This document shows positions 17,428 through 25,655 of a stretch of 60,282 nt of DNA, in pieces. A program made the position numbers and the translations under genes. The stretch comes from Verrucomicrobiaceae bacterium (GTDB lineage Bacteria > Verrucomicrobiota > Verrucomicrobiia > Verrucomicrobiales > V1-33), in NCBI GenBank assembly GCA_027483175.1, contig JAIXVE010000191.1:1-60282 (forward strand), read 5' to 3'. The notes under the pieces were generated by a model. That model was given only the letters and a program-made list of their open reading frames with translations. It searched no databases and was not told where the DNA came from. Numbering within the stretch: the stretch's first letter is position 1; each line of letters starts with the position of its first letter.

Positions 17428-17538
17428 ATGCCCGCTGTCGAGGTTTCCAAGGTGACCAAGTGCTTCGGCAAGCAGGTGGCCGTGGATGACTTGGGGCTGA
17501 GTGTGCCGGAGGGGGCGGTGTTTTTATTGCACGGGTAA
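17428..17538 (+). pseudogene. ABC transporter ATP-binding protein fragment, cut before Walker A
   Basis: 36 codons that match the start of an ABC ATPase of the drug/ABC-2 export type: VSKVTKCFGKQVAVDDLGLS followed by VPEGAVFLLHG and a stop. Intact relatives continue with LLGPNGAGKST at exactly this point, so the gene ends immediately before Walker A. The reading frame closes by GGG TAA inside a 10-base direct repeat. The upstream in-frame extension from 17302 has no similarity I can see. This is best read as a deletion or insertion remnant next to tRNA-Leu, not a functional peptide. Confidence 0.75.
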
Positions 17539-17548
17539 ATTGCACGGG
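17526..17548. repeat. 10-base direct repeat at the break point of the ABC fragment
   Basis: ATTGCACGGG occurs at 17526-17535 and again at 17539-17548, separated by three bases. The first copy contains the last sense codons of the truncated ABC ATPase and its stop lies between the copies. Short direct repeats at a break are typical scars of insertion-excision or slipped recombination. Confidence 0.5.
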
Positions 17549-17569
17549 AAGCCGTTTTCCTTATGGGGA

Positions 17570-17654
17570 TGGTGCCGGGAACAGGACTCGAACCTGCACA
17601 CCTTTCGGTACCAGATCCTAAGTCTGGCGCGTCTACCAATTTCGCCATCCCGGC
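17570..17654 (-). tRNA. tRNA-Leu (anticodon UAG, reads CUA)
   Basis: 85 bases including an encoded CCA. The acceptor stem GCCGGGA pairs with TCCCGGC over seven bases. The D-loop has GGTAGACGC, the anticodon arm is CCAGA-CTTAGGA-TCTGG giving UAG, and the variable arm ACC-GAAA-GGT marks a class II tRNA. The T arm is GCAGG-TTCGAGT-CCTGT. It lies just downstream of the ABC fragment and the SUKH genes, so it may have served as an integration target; no second partial copy of its 3' end is seen in the window. Confidence 0.97.
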
Positions 17655-17762
17655 GGCGTTGTGGAGGTGAGCATGGGTGGGGGATGGGGGAGTGCAAGCG
17701 CGGGGTGAGGGGGAGTGCAGGAGGGGCTTGCGCGGGAGGGGGGGATGGGTTGAGGGTGGGGG

Positions 17763-18776
17763 ATGATGCAGAGAGTGCTGAAGGGACTGATGCGATGGGT
17801 GCCGGCGGTGGTGCTGCTGGTGGGGTGTGTGTGGGCGGTGGGGGCGTTGTATTTTGATTTTCCGGTGCGGGTGCTGCGGGTGCCGGCGGCGGTGCTGCTG
17901 GTGGTGGCGATGGTGGCGGCGCGGGTGAGGTGGCGGCGGGAGTGGGTGAGGTGGATGGGGGCGTGGCTGGTGATGTTCGGGGTGGTGCTGGGGTGGTGGC
18001 TGACGCTGAAGCCGTCGCATGAGCGGGTTTGGCAGGCGGATGTGGTGGAGTTGCCGTGGGCGGAGGTGGAGGGGGATGTGGTGACGGTGCACAACATCCG
18101 GAATTGTGATTACCGGAGTGTGAGTGATTACACGGTGCGGTGGGAGACGCGGGCGTACCGGTTGTCGCGGCTGACTGGGGTGAGTCTGGCGATTACGTAC
18201 TGGGGGTCGCCGTACATGGCGCATCCGATAGCGAGTTTTGAGTTTGCGGACATGCCGCCGCTGGCGTTTTCGATTGAGACGCGGAAGGAGGTTGGGGAGG
18301 GGTATTCAGCGGTTGGGGGGCTGTACCGGCAGTTTGAGCTGGTGTGTCTGGCGGCGGACGAGCGGGATGTGCTGCGGGTGCGGACGAATTACCGTGAGGG
18401 GGAGGACGTGTATCTCTATCATTTGAACATGAAGCCGGAGGCGGTGCGGGAGCGGTTCATGGAGTATGTGGCGACGATGAACGGGATTCGCGAGACGCCG
18501 CGGTGGTACAATGCGGTGACGACGAACTGCACGACGGCGATTCGGGCGCAGCGGCCTGCGGCGGAGCGGTTGCCGTGGGACTGGCGGGTGCTGGTGAACG
18601 GTTACGGGGACGAGATGCTGTATGAGCTAGGGGCGATTGACCGGGGGATGCCGTTTGGGGAGTTGCGGGCGAAGAGCCGGATCAACGGCGTGGCGCGGGA
18701 GGCTGGGGACGCGCCGGATTTTTCTGTGAGGATCCGTGCGGGATTGCCGGGGTATGGTGGGGATGCCGGGAAGTGA
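17763..18776 (+). CDS. Lnb/DUF4105 family membrane protein
   Basis: 337 residues. Three N-terminal membrane segments (about 12-30, 40-56, 66-82) are followed by a periplasmic domain with the Lnb/DUF4105 signatures: PIASFEFADMPPLAFSIETR, LVCLAADERDVLRVR, VYLYHLN, and the nucleophile motif TTNCTTAIR (Cys256), preceded by YN. Characterised Lnb enzymes move an acyl chain within lipoproteins to give the lyso form, so a lipoprotein-remodelling thiol acyltransferase is a fair hypothesis, although many DUF4105 members are untested. The stop TGA is directly followed by the stop of the convergent DUF1501 gene on the other strand, together forming TGATCA. Confidence 0.82.
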   Translation: MMQRVLKGLMRWVPAVVLLVGCVWAVGALYFDFPVRVLRVPAAVLLVVAMVAARVRWRREWVRWMGAWLVMFGVVLGWWLTLKPSHERVWQADVVELPWAEVEGDVVTVHNIRNCDYRSVSDYTVRWETRAYRLSRLTGVSLAITYWGSPYMAHPIASFEFADMPPLAFSIETRKEVGEGYSAVGGLYRQFELVCLAADERDVLRVRTNYREGEDVYLYHLNMKPEAVRERFMEYVATMNGIRETPRWYNAVTTNCTTAIRAQRPAAERLPWDWRVLVNGYGDEMLYELGAIDRGMPFGELRAKSRINGVAREAGDAPDFSVRIRAGLPGYGGDAGK

Positions 18777-20207
18777 TCAGGCGAGGAGATTGCGGATGAC
18801 GTGGCCGTGGACGTCGGTGAGGCGGCGGTCGACGCCGCCGGCGCGGAAGGTGAGTTGTTCGTGATTGATGCCGAGGAGGTGGAGGATGGTGGCGTGGACG
18901 TCGTAGACTTCTGTGGGGTTGTGGCGGTCGAGGGGTTTGTAGCCGAATTCGTCGCTGAGGCCGTGGGTGACGCCGCCGCGGATGCCGCCGCCGGTGAGCC
19001 AGTTAGTGAAGCAGAACGGGTTGTGGTCGCGGCCTTTGCCGCCCTGGGTGCTGGGCATGCGGCCGAATTCGGTGGTCCAGAGGATGAGGGTGTCGTCGAG
19101 GAGGCCGCGTTGTTTGAGATCTTTGATGAGGGCGGCGGCACCGTGGGCGAAGCCGCGGGCGAGCGGGCCGTGGTCGCGTTCGACGTCTTCGTGGGAGTCC
19201 CAGTTGCGGCGAGGGAAGCCGTTGTCGTTGCCGCTCCAGATCTGGACGAAGCGGACCCCGCGTTCGAGGAGACGGCGAGCGGCTAGGCATTTGCGGCCGA
19301 AGATGTCGATTTCTTCGGCGTCGTTGATGTCTTTGGGCCATTCGCGTTTGTCGTCGCGGATGCCGTACATTTCGCGGATGGCGGCGGGTTCTTTGGAGAA
19401 GTCGAGGGCGTCGGGAGCGGCGAGCTGCATGCGTGCGGCGAGTTCGTAGGAACGGATGCGTGCGTCGAGGCGGTCGTCGCCGGGGCGCGAGGCGGCGTGA
19501 GTGTGGTTGAGAGCGGCCATGAGCCGGTGGGCGTCGGCTTCGCTCTGGGGGGAGACGAAGCTGGCGCGTTTGTCAGGGAAGAGATCGGCGACGGGGGTTT
19601 CTGTGCCTGGGTAGATGATGGTGCCCTGATGCTGGGCCGGGAGGAAGGCGGCGTCCCAGTTTTTGGTGCCATTGGAGGCGAGGCCGCGGTGGTCGGGGAG
19701 GACGACGAAGGCGGGGAGGTTTTCGTTCATGGAGCCGAGGCCGTAGCTGACCCATGCGCCGGCGCTGGGGAAGCCTGGGCGGTTGAATCCGGTGGTCTGG
19801 AGGAGCGTGCCCTGGGAGTGGACGCCGGTTTTGCCGACCATGTTATGGATGAAGGCGAGATCGTCGACGACGGGGCCGAGAGCGGAGACGGGTTCGCCGA
19901 GCATTTTGCCGGATTGGCCGTAGGGTTTGAAGTCCCAGACTGGGCGGAGCCATGGGCCGAGACCGTTCTGGAAGGCTTCGACGGGTTCGCCGAAGTCGCT
20001 AGGCTGGCCGTGGCGTTTGATGAGTTCGGGTTTGAAGTCGAAGAGGTCGAGGTGGCTGGCGGCGCCGGCCATGAAGAGCTGGACGACGCGTTTGGCGCGC
20101 GGGGGGTGCTGGGGGAAGGGGAGGGCGGGGGAGTTCTCGCGGGCGAGGAGGGAGGCCAGGGCGATGCCAGGGAAGGACTGGAGGAGCGAGCGGCGGGAGA
20201 GGTGCAT
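18777..20207 (-). CDS. DUF1501 (sulfatase-like, Tat-exported) protein, module 2
   Basis: 476 residues starting at ATG 20207 with a classical Tat signal, SRRSLLQSFPGIALASLLA. DUF1501 landmarks are VVQLFMAGAASHLDLFDFKP, GAWVSYGLGSMNENLPAFVVL, LILWTTEFGRMPS, KGRDHNPFCFTNWLTGGGIRGG and HGLSDEFGYKPLD, and the end LLGINHEQLTFRAGGVDRRLTDVHG closely parallels module 1. It is the second gene of a minus-strand operon, 16 bases after the DUF1549/DUF1553 gene. The operon is divergent from a two-component system that may control it. The reaction is unknown for the family; the periplasm is the expected location. Confidence 0.94.
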   Translation of the reverse strand: MHLSRRSLLQSFPGIALASLLARENSPALPFPQHPPRAKRVVQLFMAGAASHLDLFDFKPELIKRHGQPSDFGEPVEAFQNGLGPWLRPVWDFKPYGQSGKMLGEPVSALGPVVDDLAFIHNMVGKTGVHSQGTLLQTTGFNRPGFPSAGAWVSYGLGSMNENLPAFVVLPDHRGLASNGTKNWDAAFLPAQHQGTIIYPGTETPVADLFPDKRASFVSPQSEADAHRLMAALNHTHAASRPGDDRLDARIRSYELAARMQLAAPDALDFSKEPAAIREMYGIRDDKREWPKDINDAEEIDIFGRKCLAARRLLERGVRFVQIWSGNDNGFPRRNWDSHEDVERDHGPLARGFAHGAAALIKDLKQRGLLDDTLILWTTEFGRMPSTQGGKGRDHNPFCFTNWLTGGGIRGGVTHGLSDEFGYKPLDRHNPTEVYDVHATILHLLGINHEQLTFRAGGVDRRLTDVHGHVIRNLLA

Positions 20208-20223
20208 GGGAGGCGGGCCGCGG

Positions 20224-22878
20224 TCAGTCGGCGAAGTTGAATTCGTTGAGATTGAGGAGGACGCGGCAGGTATTGGCGAGCCCGTGGGTGTTCGCGTAGG
20301 CGGCGGTGGTGGCGAGTTCGTCGGGGGAGGGATCGCGCTGGAGAGAGCGGTGGAAGGCTTCGCGGACTTTATCGGATAGGGAACCGGGGAGTGCGTCGAG
20401 AGAGGTGGCGAAGTTAGAAGCGGCGACGAAAGTGAGTTGGTTGTTGAGTTGGGCGAGGGCCTGGAGCGGGGTGATGGTCTGGGTGCGGCGGTCGACGAGG
20501 AGGGAGGGATCGGCGCAGTCGAGCGTGGCCATCCATGGCTGGGGTTTGCTGCGGACGAGGAATCGGTAGATGGAGCGGCGGTGGAGGGCTGGGTTGGCTA
20601 GGTCGGCGAGCTGGTATTCGTAGTGTGGGGAGTGTTCCGGGTGGAGGACGACGAAGTCCTGGAAGGCTGGGCCGCCCATGGTGGGGTTGAGGAGACCGGA
20701 GACGGCGAGGAGACTGTCGCGGATGGATTCGGCTTCGAGTTTGCGGCGGTTCATGCGCCAGAGGAGCCGGTTTTCGGGGTCGGAGCTGGCGGCGTCGGGA
20801 TTGAAGTGTGAGGAGGACTGGCGGTAGGTGTGGCTAGTGACGAGGAGGCGGTGGAGACGCTTGAGCGAGCCGCCGTGGTCGCGGAAGTCGGCGGCGAGCC
20901 AGTCGAGGAGGGCGGGGTGAGAGGGGAGACCGCCCATGCGGCCGAAGTCGCCGGGGGTATCGACGAGCCCGCGGCCGAAGTGGTGCTGCCAGACACGATT
21001 GACGATGCTGCGCCATGTGAGGGGATTGGCGGGGTCGGTGATCCAGTTGGCAAGGGCGGCGCGGCGTGCGCCTTCCGGGGCGTCTGGTGGGATGGAGAAG
21101 CGGCCGGGGAGGGATTTGACGGCGAGGATGGCACCGGGGGGGGCTGGTGGGCCGGGTCTGCGGACATCGCCGCGGGAGAGGACGTGGATGGGGCGTGGTT
21201 TGCCGCCGTTAGGGCCGGTTCCGGTGAACGTGCCGGAACCGTTATGGACGGTGCCGCAGTAGACGCGTGAGGGAGGCGGGAGGGCGTTGAGTTTGGACGT
21301 GATTTCGGCGAGATGGGAGCGGGTGGTAGTGAGTTCTGCGGCGGCGGCTGGGCCGATGAGGGATTCGACGATGAGGAGCCGGGCTTTTTCGAGATTGGCG
21401 ATGGAGACTGGGGGAGCGGCGAGGGTGGCGGCGTCTGCGCCTGGGTACCAGCGGTCGGTTAGGTTGCTGCGGAGCCAGCGGGGAGCGGCTTCGACGCTGT
21501 CGAGGGAGGAGACGGCGGCACCGGCGGCGAGGTTTTGGCCGGCTGCGTCGAGGATTTCGAGTTCGGCGAGGGCGAAGATGTAGTCCTTCTGGCGATGGGC
21601 GAGGGTGGTGGCGGTGACGCGGACGAAGCGGGCGGTGGTTTTGGATTTGAAGGAGACGGCGGTGATTTTCGGGTTAGGGAAGTCGGCGGCGGAGTGGTCG
21701 GCGATGGTGACGATGTCTTTTTTGAAGTCTGGGTCGTTGGAGGCTTCGACCTTGAAGCGTGGGGGGAAGCCGAAGCCGTCGCCGATGCCGGCGAAGTCGT
21801 CGTGGCAGGGATGGAGGATGGTGGTGGTGAAGGCGGTGGGGCGAGCGAGGTCGATCTGGACCCATTTGGGGGAGGCCTGGGAATCGGAGATGGCGGCGTG
21901 GAAGCCGGCCTGGGCGGCTAGGGAGGCGGCAGGCTGGCGGGCGTCGGCGATGAGTTTATCGAGAGCGGTTAGGGAATCGGCGCCGCGCGGGAGGGCTGGG
22001 GCGATGAGGCTGGCCTCGCGGGATTTGAGGGACGATTCTTCGGTGAGGAGCGTGCGGCGTTTGGCGGCGGTGGCGGGGTCGGCGTCGTAGGGACGGTCGG
22101 CGCGGTCGACGGCGGCGAAGACGGCCTGGAGACTGTAGTAATCTTCTGCGGAGACCGGGTCGAATTTGTGGTCGTGGCACTGGGCGCAATGGACGGTCAG
22201 GGAAGTGAACGTGCTCATGGCGTTAGTGACCATGTCATCGCGGTCGAGGTGGCGTGCGATTTTGCCGTCGGTTTTGTCTTCGGGGACTTCGGCGTGCCCG
22301 ATGAGGTCCCATGGTCCGGCGGAGATGAAGCCGAGGGCTTCGATGCCGTCGCGGGAGTCTGGGAAGAGGACATCGCCGGCGAGTTGTTCGGAGACGAAGC
22401 GGGCGTAGGGTTTGTCGGAATTGAGGGCGCGGATGACGTAGTCGCGGTAGGGCCATGCGTTAGGGCGCGGCTGGTCCTTGTCGTAGCCGTGGGTGTCGCC
22501 GTAGTGGACGGCGTCGAGCCAGTGGCGTGCCCAGCGTTCGCCGTACTGGGGGCTGGCGAGGAGACGGTCGGCGAGGGCGGCGGTGGCGGCGTCTGGATTG
22601 GTATTGAAGGCGGCGATGAATGCGGTGGTTTCGGTGTGGGAGGGAGGGAGCCCGGTGAGGTCGTAGGAGAGCCTGCGGATGAGGGTGCGGGGGTCGGCTG
22701 GGGGAGCTGGGTGGGTGGGGGCGAGGGCGGCGCGGATGAAGTGGTCGACTGGGTTGGAGGTGAGGGGAGCGGGAGAGGGGATGGGGAGGAGAGACCACCA
22801 TGGTTCCGTTGCGGCAGGAGGGGAGGCAGCGGCTGGGAGCGAGAGAAGGAGGGCGGCGGCCAGAGATCTGGGGAGCAT
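20224..22878 (-). CDS. DUF1549-DUF1553 cytochrome protein with inserted discoidin-like domain, module 2
   Basis: 884 residues from ATG 22878, which opens a signal peptide (MLPRSLAAALLLSLPAAA). A longer open frame upstream is an artefact of the antisense G-bias. DUF1549 starts near residue 40 (NPVDHFIRAAL, RLSYDLTGLPPS) and carries the haem-like CAQCHDHKFDPVSAEDYY. A discoidin/F5-8-type domain follows (WVQIDLARP...FPPRFKVEAS...ARFVRVTATTL...FALAELEI), then DUF1553 (SIVNRVWQHHFGRGLVDTPG, LEAESIRDSLL). It lacks the PSCyt1 haem domain present in module 1. It is first in the operon with the DUF1501 gene and is divergent from the sensor kinase gene across 98 bases. Confidence 0.93.
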   Translation of the reverse strand: MLPRSLAAALLLSLPAAASPPAATEPWWSLLPIPSPAPLTSNPVDHFIRAALAPTHPAPPADPRTLIRRLSYDLTGLPPSHTETTAFIAAFNTNPDAATAALADRLLASPQYGERWARHWLDAVHYGDTHGYDKDQPRPNAWPYRDYVIRALNSDKPYARFVSEQLAGDVLFPDSRDGIEALGFISAGPWDLIGHAEVPEDKTDGKIARHLDRDDMVTNAMSTFTSLTVHCAQCHDHKFDPVSAEDYYSLQAVFAAVDRADRPYDADPATAAKRRTLLTEESSLKSREASLIAPALPRGADSLTALDKLIADARQPAASLAAQAGFHAAISDSQASPKWVQIDLARPTAFTTTILHPCHDDFAGIGDGFGFPPRFKVEASNDPDFKKDIVTIADHSAADFPNPKITAVSFKSKTTARFVRVTATTLAHRQKDYIFALAELEILDAAGQNLAAGAAVSSLDSVEAAPRWLRSNLTDRWYPGADAATLAAPPVSIANLEKARLLIVESLIGPAAAAELTTTRSHLAEITSKLNALPPPSRVYCGTVHNGSGTFTGTGPNGGKPRPIHVLSRGDVRRPGPPAPPGAILAVKSLPGRFSIPPDAPEGARRAALANWITDPANPLTWRSIVNRVWQHHFGRGLVDTPGDFGRMGGLPSHPALLDWLAADFRDHGGSLKRLHRLLVTSHTYRQSSSHFNPDAASSDPENRLLWRMNRRKLEAESIRDSLLAVSGLLNPTMGGPAFQDFVVLHPEHSPHYEYQLADLANPALHRRSIYRFLVRSKPQPWMATLDCADPSLLVDRRTQTITPLQALAQLNNQLTFVAASNFATSLDALPGSLSDKVREAFHRSLQRDPSPDELATTAAYANTHGLANTCRVLLNLNEFNFAD

Positions 22879-22976
22879 GGTGGTTTCTAAACGTGCTGCG
22901 AGGTGGGGATTCGTCGCCGCAAACCGGGAAAGCGGACGGGGGATGCAAAGCTGGCGGGAGGTGTCATGGTGCGGGG

Positions 22977-24956
22977 ATGATGAGAATGCTGAGCGTTGGG
23001 ATGATCCTGTTGAGTGCGGGGTGTGGGACGGGTGTGGCTGGGGATGTTCCGATGATTGAGCGGTGGCGGCGGTGGATGGTGCCTGAGCTTCGGGACGAGG
23101 CGGCGAGACTGGAGGCGTTGCGAGCGGAGCGGGCGAGATTGCCGGAGGGGCCGGGGGAGCCTGATTTTTCGTCGACGGGGTATCGGAGTGTGACGGAGGC
23201 GGTGGATGTGGCGGAGAAGTGGGTGCAGGTGGATCTTGGGAAAGTGCTGCTGTTGGATGACATTGTGGTGATGCCTGCGGTGGTGCCGTCGAAGGCTGGG
23301 GAGCCGGTGGTGGTGGGATTTCCGCTGAGGTTTCGAGTGGAGGTGTCGGAGGATCTGGATTTCGGGAGGCGGGAAGTGGTGTTTGACCGGACGGAGGCGG
23401 ATTTTCCTGTGCCTGGGCCGGTGCCGGTGATGATCCGCGGGGTGGGGCGGCGCGGGAGGTATGTGCGGGTGACGGCGGTGAAGTTAGGCGGGGAGCCGGA
23501 CAATCATTTTCTGGCGCTGGGGGAACTGGTGGTGTGTTCCGGGGGACGGAACGTGGCGGATGGGGCGCTGGTGCAGGCGAGGGACATGCTGGCATCGCCG
23601 AGGTGGAGCCTGCGGGGGTTGGCGGACGGGATTTCGGTGATGGGGCGGCCGACGGAGATCCGGCGGTTTCCGACGAATGGGTATCACGGGGCGATGGGAG
23701 AAGCGGGAGGGGAGCAATGGGTGCAGGTGGATCTCGGGGAGGAGAAGGTGATTGAGTCGGTGGTGCTGATTCCGGCGCGGCCTGGAGACATGGCGGACAC
23801 GATTGGGTATGGATTTCCGGTGCGGTTCCGGGTGGAGGCGTCGGTGGACGAGGGGTTTGGGGAGGTGGTGGCGGTTGGTGGGTCAGGAGGGGTGGACTAT
23901 GAGAATCCCGGGGATCGGCGGGTGGTGCTGGGTGCGGGCGGGGTGCGGGGTCGATATGTGAGGGTGACGGCGGAGAAGCTGTGGGGTGAGCCTGGGGGCG
24001 GGGTGTTTGCGCTGGCGGAGATGGAGGTGAATGCGGGGGGGCGGAATGCGGCGCTAGGGAGTGTGGTGACGGCGTCCGGGCAGTTGGAGGGGAAGGCGGA
24101 GCGGTGGGCTCCGGCGTTTCTGGTGGACGGGGTGGCACCGCCTGAGGGGATGGGGACGTATGCGGACTGGCTGGCGGCGATGGCGCGGAAGTATGAGATT
24201 GTGAAGGAGACTGGGTTGCTGGAGCGGCGGCCTTGGGAATTGCGTGAGGAGGCGGACTGGAGGCTGGGATGGCTGGGGTCTGGGATGGCGGGAATGCTGG
24301 TGGTGGCTGGGGTGGCTGGGTGGTGGAGCGGGCTGGTGCGGGAGCGGCGGCGGACGCAGCAGTTGCGTGCGGGGATTGCGAGGGATCTGCATGATGAGAT
24401 CGGGAGCAATCTGAGCAGCATCGGGTTGCTGAGCGAGCTGGCGATTGGGGCGGCTCCGGATGCGGGGGCGATGCAGATGGAGCTGGAGGAGATCCGGCGG
24501 GTGGCGCTGCAGACGGCGGATTCTATGCATGACATTGTGTGGCTGATTGGGCCTGGGCGGAAGACGATGGGGGATTTGTCGGCGCGGATGCGTGAGACGG
24601 CTGGGCTGATGCTGGCTGGGATGGAGTGGACGGTGGAGGCGCCGGATGGTGGTGGGGAGGACCGGTTGAGTCTGGGGGCGCAGCGGGACATGTATTTGTT
24701 TTTCAAGGAAGCGCTGCATAACATCCGGAGGCATGCTGGAGCGACGAGTGTGAGGATTCAGCTGGTGAGGCGAGGGCGGACGATGGAGTTGACGGTGGAG
24801 GACAATGGGCGGGGATTTGATCCTGAGCTGAGGTCGGCTGGGTATGGGTTGGCGAACATGAGGCAGCGAGCGGAGGCGTGCCGCGGGAGCCTTGTGATCG
24901 GTGCTGGCAATGGGAGCGGGGCGCGTTTAGTATTCACGATACCATGCGGCCGGTGA
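22977..24956 (+). CDS. NarL-type sensor histidine kinase with two discoidin-like sensor domains
   Basis: 659 residues from ATG 22977, with a signal or anchor (MMRMLSVGMILLSAGCG). Residues about 60-200 and 205-360 are two discoidin/F5-8-type repeats, each with WVQVDLG, a F-P-x-R-F-R-V-E strand, GRYVRVTA and FALAEMEV/LALGELVV. A membrane helix lies at 434-454. The HisKA_3 box RDLHDEIGSNLSSIGLL (His472) and a HATPase_c with FFKEALHNIRRHAGA, DNGRGFDP and GYGLANMRQRAE complete it. It would sense a ligand, perhaps a glycan, outside the membrane and phosphorylate the next gene product. The discoidin repeats resemble the domain inside the divergently encoded DUF1549/DUF1553 protein, which suggests regulator and target see the same ligand. 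Confidence 0.92.
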   Translation: MMRMLSVGMILLSAGCGTGVAGDVPMIERWRRWMVPELRDEAARLEALRAERARLPEGPGEPDFSSTGYRSVTEAVDVAEKWVQVDLGKVLLLDDIVVMPAVVPSKAGEPVVVGFPLRFRVEVSEDLDFGRREVVFDRTEADFPVPGPVPVMIRGVGRRGRYVRVTAVKLGGEPDNHFLALGELVVCSGGRNVADGALVQARDMLASPRWSLRGLADGISVMGRPTEIRRFPTNGYHGAMGEAGGEQWVQVDLGEEKVIESVVLIPARPGDMADTIGYGFPVRFRVEASVDEGFGEVVAVGGSGGVDYENPGDRRVVLGAGGVRGRYVRVTAEKLWGEPGGGVFALAEMEVNAGGRNAALGSVVTASGQLEGKAERWAPAFLVDGVAPPEGMGTYADWLAAMARKYEIVKETGLLERRPWELREEADWRLGWLGSGMAGMLVVAGVAGWWSGLVRERRRTQQLRAGIARDLHDEIGSNLSSIGLLSELAIGAAPDAGAMQMELEEIRRVALQTADSMHDIVWLIGPGRKTMGDLSARMRETAGLMLAGMEWTVEAPDGGGEDRLSLGAQRDMYLFFKEALHNIRRHAGATSVRIQLVRRGRTMELTVEDNGRGFDPELRSAGYGLANMRQRAEACRGSLVIGAGNGSGARLVFTIPCGR

Positions 24957-24972
24957 GACTGGCGGCTGGGCT

Positions 24973-25641
24973 ATGATCATGACAACGAGTGAACAACCAA
25001 TGGCAGCGGTGGAGCCGGTGACGATCTGGCTGATTGAGGACAATGAGACCTTCCGGAAGAGTCTGGCGCGCGGGCTGGAGCGGACGGGGAAGTTTGAGTG
25101 TCCGGGGAGTTTCGGGACGGCGGAGGAGGCGCTGGCGGAGAGTGGGGTGGAGCCGAGTGTGGTGCTGATTGATGTGCGGCTGCCGGGGATGGATGGGATT
25201 GAGGCGATGGGGCGGCTGAGGGAGAAGCTGCCGCATGCGGCGCTGATTGTGCTGACGGTGTTTGAGGAAGAGGACAAGATCATGCGAGCGATCTGTGCTG
25301 GGGCGCAGGGGTATCTGCTGAAGACGGCTCCGGTGTCGGAGATTGCGCTGGCGATTGACGACGTGCTGGACGGCGGGTCGCCGATGAACAGCCGGATTGC
25401 GCGGCGGGTGCTGGAGTTGTTTTCGCGGCTGGTGCCGCCGAGGATGGATTACGGCCTGACGAATCGGGAGAAGGAGATTCTGCAGCAGCTGGTGGAGGGG
25501 CGGATCAAGAAGGAGATTGCGGCGCTGGTGGGGTTGAGCGTGCACACGGTGAACACGCACATGAGGAACATTTACGACAAGCTGCAGGTGAACACGGTGA
25601 ACGGGGCGGTGGCGAAGGCGCTGCGGGAGCGGCTAGTGTGA
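24973..25641 (+). CDS. NarL/FixJ-family response regulator
   Basis: 222 residues. The receiver domain spans residues about 16-135: WLIEDNETF acidic pocket, phosphoacceptor Asp in VLIDVRLPGMDG, Thr in VLTVFEEED and Lys in YLLKTAPV. A LuxR-type helix-turn-helix follows at 160-222: LTNREKEILQQLVEGRIKKEIA and LSVHTVNTHMRNIYDKL. It begins 16 bases after the histidine kinase gene, so the two are a cognate pair in one transcript. The likeliest target is the divergent promoter of the DUF1549/DUF1553-DUF1501 operon. Transcription converges on mfd with 14 bases between stops. Confidence 0.95.
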   Translation: MIMTTSEQPMAAVEPVTIWLIEDNETFRKSLARGLERTGKFECPGSFGTAEEALAESGVEPSVVLIDVRLPGMDGIEAMGRLREKLPHAALIVLTVFEEEDKIMRAICAGAQGYLLKTAPVSEIALAIDDVLDGGSPMNSRIARRVLELFSRLVPPRMDYGLTNREKEILQQLVEGRIKKEIAALVGLSVHTVNTHMRNIYDKLQVNTVNGAVAKALRERLV

Positions 25642-25655
25642 GGGTGGTTCAGGGT

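Noticed and set aside
15543..17660. Complete mobile element or integrase
   Set aside because: No transposase, integrase or terminal inverted repeats could be found in either strand.
22879..24138. 420-codon upstream extension of the module 2 DUF1549 gene
   Set aside because: It is antisense to the sensor kinase, very Pro/Ser-rich and lacks similarity; the signal peptide at 22878 marks the true start.
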